Shown one piece after another: positions 4,324 through 5,064 of a stretch of DNA of 5,064 nucleotides (its first letter is position 1; every line of letters begins with the position of its first letter). The stretch spans positions 1-5,064 of the forward strand of contig CACFKO010000032.1 of the NCBI GenBank assembly GCA_902566925.1. The letters are read 5' to 3'. Source of the DNA: an uncultured Pelagibacteraceae bacterium (GTDB taxonomy: Bacteria > Pseudomonadota > Alphaproteobacteria > Pelagibacterales > Pelagibacteraceae). Below the pieces are notes generated by a model. That model ran no database searches, was not told where the DNA came from, and worked only from the letters and a program-made list of their open reading frames with translations. The translations under genes were made by a program, and so were the position numbers.

Positions 4324-5064
4324 AGGAACCTAAAACTATTGATATTCTATTATTAATTTTGCTAGGAGCAATTTGGGGATCAGCTTTTTTTAATATTAAG
4401 ATAGCCACTTATACATATGATCCTATCACTTTAGTTTTTGTAAGAGTTTTTTTTGCACTTCTGGCTTTAGGTTTTTATTGTGCCTACAGAAACATAAAAA
4501 TTTTAGCATTTTCAAAAAATTGGAAAATGTATGCACTTGTTGGTCTTACAAATATTACAATTCCTTTTTTGTTAATAGCTTACGGAACAAACGTAGTTGA
4601 TAGTTATTTATCAGCAATATTAATGAGTACCACACCTTTAAGCGGAACTCTTTTGGCCCATTTTTTTATATCAAATGAAAAATTAAATATTTTAAAATTC
4701 TCTGGGGTAATCGTTGGATTTTTAGGAATAGTTTTTTTATTTTTTGATAAGCTTGTTATATCTGAAAGTAATATATTTTATGTTATCGTAATACTATTCG
4801 GATCGACCTTCTATGTGATAGGGGGAATTTTGACATTAAAATTTTTAAAAAATGAGGGAAATGAAAACGTTTCGACATCGACAATTTTGTGGTCTTTAAT
4901 TTTCCTTTTCCCATTCTGCTTATATCAAGAACCTTGGTCTAATTTGAATCCTTCTTTGGAGTCAACTATTGCATTAATTTATCTTGGGATATTTCCTACA
5001 GGTGTTGCTTGGATGTTGAGATTTCATATACTCACAAAAGTTGGAATGGTTTTTCAAACGCAAG
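4320..5064 (+). CDS. EamA/DMT-superfamily transporter (RhaT/YdcZ-like permease), 3' end missing
   Basis: A frame opening at the ATG that overlaps the YbaK-type stop (ATGA, 4320-4323) runs without a stop to the window edge, giving 248 residues of an expected 280-300. It is strongly hydrophobic, with about eight or nine membrane helices (roughly 7-28, 35-54, 68-88, 94-116, 124-142, 151-172, 187-202, 214-234 and one beginning near 240). This fits the ten-helix, two-repeat EamA architecture of inner-membrane drug/metabolite transporters. Family marks are the first-helix LLGAIWGSAFFNIKIA, and in the second repeat YLGIFPTGVAWMLRFHILTKVG, close to the second-repeat consensus. The cargo is unknown; relatives export amino acids, metabolites or drugs. 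It is cut by the window boundary, not broken. AAGGA (4323-4327) lies inside the gene, so initiation probably relies on coupling. Confidence 0.93.
   Translation, partial: MKEPKTIDILLLILLGAIWGSAFFNIKIATYTYDPITLVFVRVFFALLALGFYCAYRNIKILAFSKNWKMYALVGLTNITIPFLLIAYGTNVVDSYLSAILMSTTPLSGTLLAHFFISNEKLNILKFSGVIVGFLGIVFLFFDKLVISESNIFYVIVILFGSTFYVIGGILTLKFLKNEGNENVSTSTILWSLIFLFPFCLYQEPWSNLNPSLESTIALIYLGIFPTGVAWMLRFHILTKVGMVFQTQ

Overview
The window is AT-rich and densely packed. Homopolymeric A/T runs, lysine/isoleucine/asparagine-rich proteins, four-base ATGA overlaps between consecutive genes and very short intergenic gaps all point to a streamlined marine alphaproteobacterium of the SAR11 (Pelagibacterales) type. 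That assignment is inferred from composition and family resemblance, because no rRNA or other marker gene is present.

Left part (1-688, + strand): the tail of an iron-sulfur cluster assembly operon. It contains the C-terminus of a SufT/DUF59 protein, overlapped by a complete SufA/IscA A-type carrier, then a 62-residue basic protein of unknown function. Convergent to it (692-1412, - strand) are two small genes: an NTF2/SnoaL-like protein and, upstream of that, a secreted two-cysteine protein. The convergent stop codons lie only a few bases apart, inside an inverted repeat that probably terminates transcription.

Middle (1482-2888, - strand): a full-length type I glutamine synthetase (glnA) with all recognisable active-site motifs and the adenylylation-type tyrosine. 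A stem-loop follows it. Its roughly 90-base leader, behind a consensus -10 box, holds two abutting hairpins, and one arm can alternatively pair with the Shine-Dalgarno sequence. No PII (glnB) gene adjoins it.

Right part (3005-5064, + strand): an operon divergent from glnA. It holds a stand-alone NAD(P)HX dehydratase (NnrD without its usual epimerase partner), a YbaK-family tRNA-editing deacylase and the start of an EamA/DMT 10-TM transporter cut by the window edge. Both junctions overlap by four bases, so translational coupling is likely. The set combines metabolite repair, translation quality control and export with no obvious common pathway.

No tRNA, rRNA, mobile element, CRISPR array or prophage gene was seen, and no stretch longer than about 120 bases lacks a gene. 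The strongest unexplained signals are the glnA leader RNA and a shared AGGTATAATT module placed identically before two small-gene start codons. None of this amounts to a clearly new multi-gene system.
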